Assembly (NCBI GenBank): GCA_023424355.1
Contig: JAFAEA010000172.1
Location: forward strand, 1 to 5,678
Length of the DNA stretch: 5,678 nt
Reading direction: 5' to 3'
DNA from: Chloroflexota bacterium
GTDB taxonomy: Bacteria > Chloroflexota > Chloroflexia > Thermomicrobiales > UBA6265
Below are positions 5,335 through 5,678 of this stretch, in pieces. Both the position numbers and the translations under genes were made by a program. Within the stretch, counting starts at the first letter, position 1. Each line of letters starts with the position of its first letter. The notes beneath the pieces were generated by a model. That model did no database searches. It was not told the origin of the DNA and saw only the letters and a list, made by a program, of their open reading frames with translations.

Positions 5335-5678
5335 CTACTTCTTCAGCTTGTCCAGAAGCAGCGCGTAGCCTTCGCGACCCAACAGGAACGCGGAGACACT
5401 GTGCCATTCATTCGGCGCGTGTGCCTTGCTGCCTGGTTGCGACCAGCCCAGCGAAATCGTTTCCAGCCCGAGTTCATCCTGGAACATGCCCGTTGCCGGA
5501 ACGGTTCCGCCACTGCGAACGATGACCGGATCCTTGCCGTAAAGTTCGGTGACTGTGGATTCGACCGCCGCATAGATCGGATTGGAGCGATCGACTGCAT
5601 ACGGCCGGGCCGCGCCTTCAGAAAGCAGCACGTCCACCGTGCCGCGGCTGCCGATGTGCTTCTCAACATGTGCTTTGA
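5335..5678 (-). CDS. M20-family metallopeptidase, C-terminal part (5' end outside window)
   Basis: The last 113 residues of a zinc peptidase of the M20 (ArgE/DapE/carnosinase-like) family. The frame stays open to the right edge, so an apparent GTG start at 5637 is internal. RSGGTVPA (about residues 54-61 of the visible part) matches the family's R-x-G-G-S/T-I/V-P motif, and KAHAPNEW at 84-91 holds the conserved H-A-P-N-E, whose His86 corresponds to the C-terminal metal ligand in this family. Family members hydrolyse dipeptides or acylated amino acids; the visible part includes the end of the catalytic domain but not the active-site Asp/Glu or the other metal ligands, so neither activity nor specificity can be judged. 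The gene ends in its own terminator and is thus not co-transcribed with the next gene. Family confidence is high from these two motifs; subgroup is unknown. Confidence 0.9.
   Translation of the reverse strand, partial: KAHVEKHIGSRGTVDVLLSEGAARPYAVDRSNPIYAAVESTVTELYGKDPVIVRSGGTVPATGMFQDELGLETISLGWSQPGSKAHAPNEWHSVSAFLLGREGYALLLDKLKK

Noticed and set aside
1..5678. CRISPR array, insertion sequence, phage or integration site
   Set aside because: No regularly spaced repeats, transposase or integrase motifs, terminal inverted repeats or abrupt change of base composition were seen.

Overview
This is a bacterial chromosomal segment. By eye its G+C is in the mid-50s per cent. Every gene I can support lies on the minus strand, so the window reads biologically from right to left. 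Start sites carry strong purine-rich Shine-Dalgarno sequences, and two Rho-independent terminators are visible on the minus strand. I cannot name the organism from the sequence. A two-repeat FtsX/MacB-type permease next to its ATPase, a small GlsB/YeaQ-type membrane protein and an M20 peptidase fit many free-living bacteria. A Chloroflexota-like origin is only a guess.

Layout in order of transcription: (1) 5678-5335, the C-terminal 113 residues of an M20-family metallopeptidase, cut by the window edge and followed by a clear terminator at 5310-5266. (2) 5334-5040, an intergenic stretch of about 295 bases holding that terminator, a 12-base perfect palindrome and the leader of the next gene. 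(3) 5039-4302, a 245-residue protein I do not recognise, with three membrane segments and a long acidic tail, starting at GTG. (4) 4301-4197, a short gap with a promoter candidate, a tandem TTGACAAA repeat and small dyads. (5) 4196-3960, a 78-residue three-helix GlsB/YeaQ/YmgE-type membrane protein, followed by a strong terminator at 3935-3895. (6) 3894-3732, a leader with dyad symmetry and a weak promoter candidate. (7) 3731-2943, an ABC transporter ATPase. (8) 2912 to the left edge, its very large permease partner: 970 complete codons are visible and the C-terminus is missing.

The ATPase and permease form an operon with a 30-base gap. Together they should make a MacB/LolCDE-type exporter, a mechanotransmission ABC system that acts on substrates in or outside the membrane. 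The substrate cannot be read from the sequence. The acidic-tail protein and the GlsB-type protein may be partly co-transcribed, since no terminator separates them, although the GlsB-type gene also appears to have its own promoter. The most interesting non-coding signal is a similar GCGC-R-TATA-(G)-TACGCA element in front of both the GlsB-type gene and the ABC operon, which may point to shared control. I see no mobile element, CRISPR array, tRNA or rRNA, and no strong sign of a wholly new system. The least explained gene is the 245-residue membrane protein.
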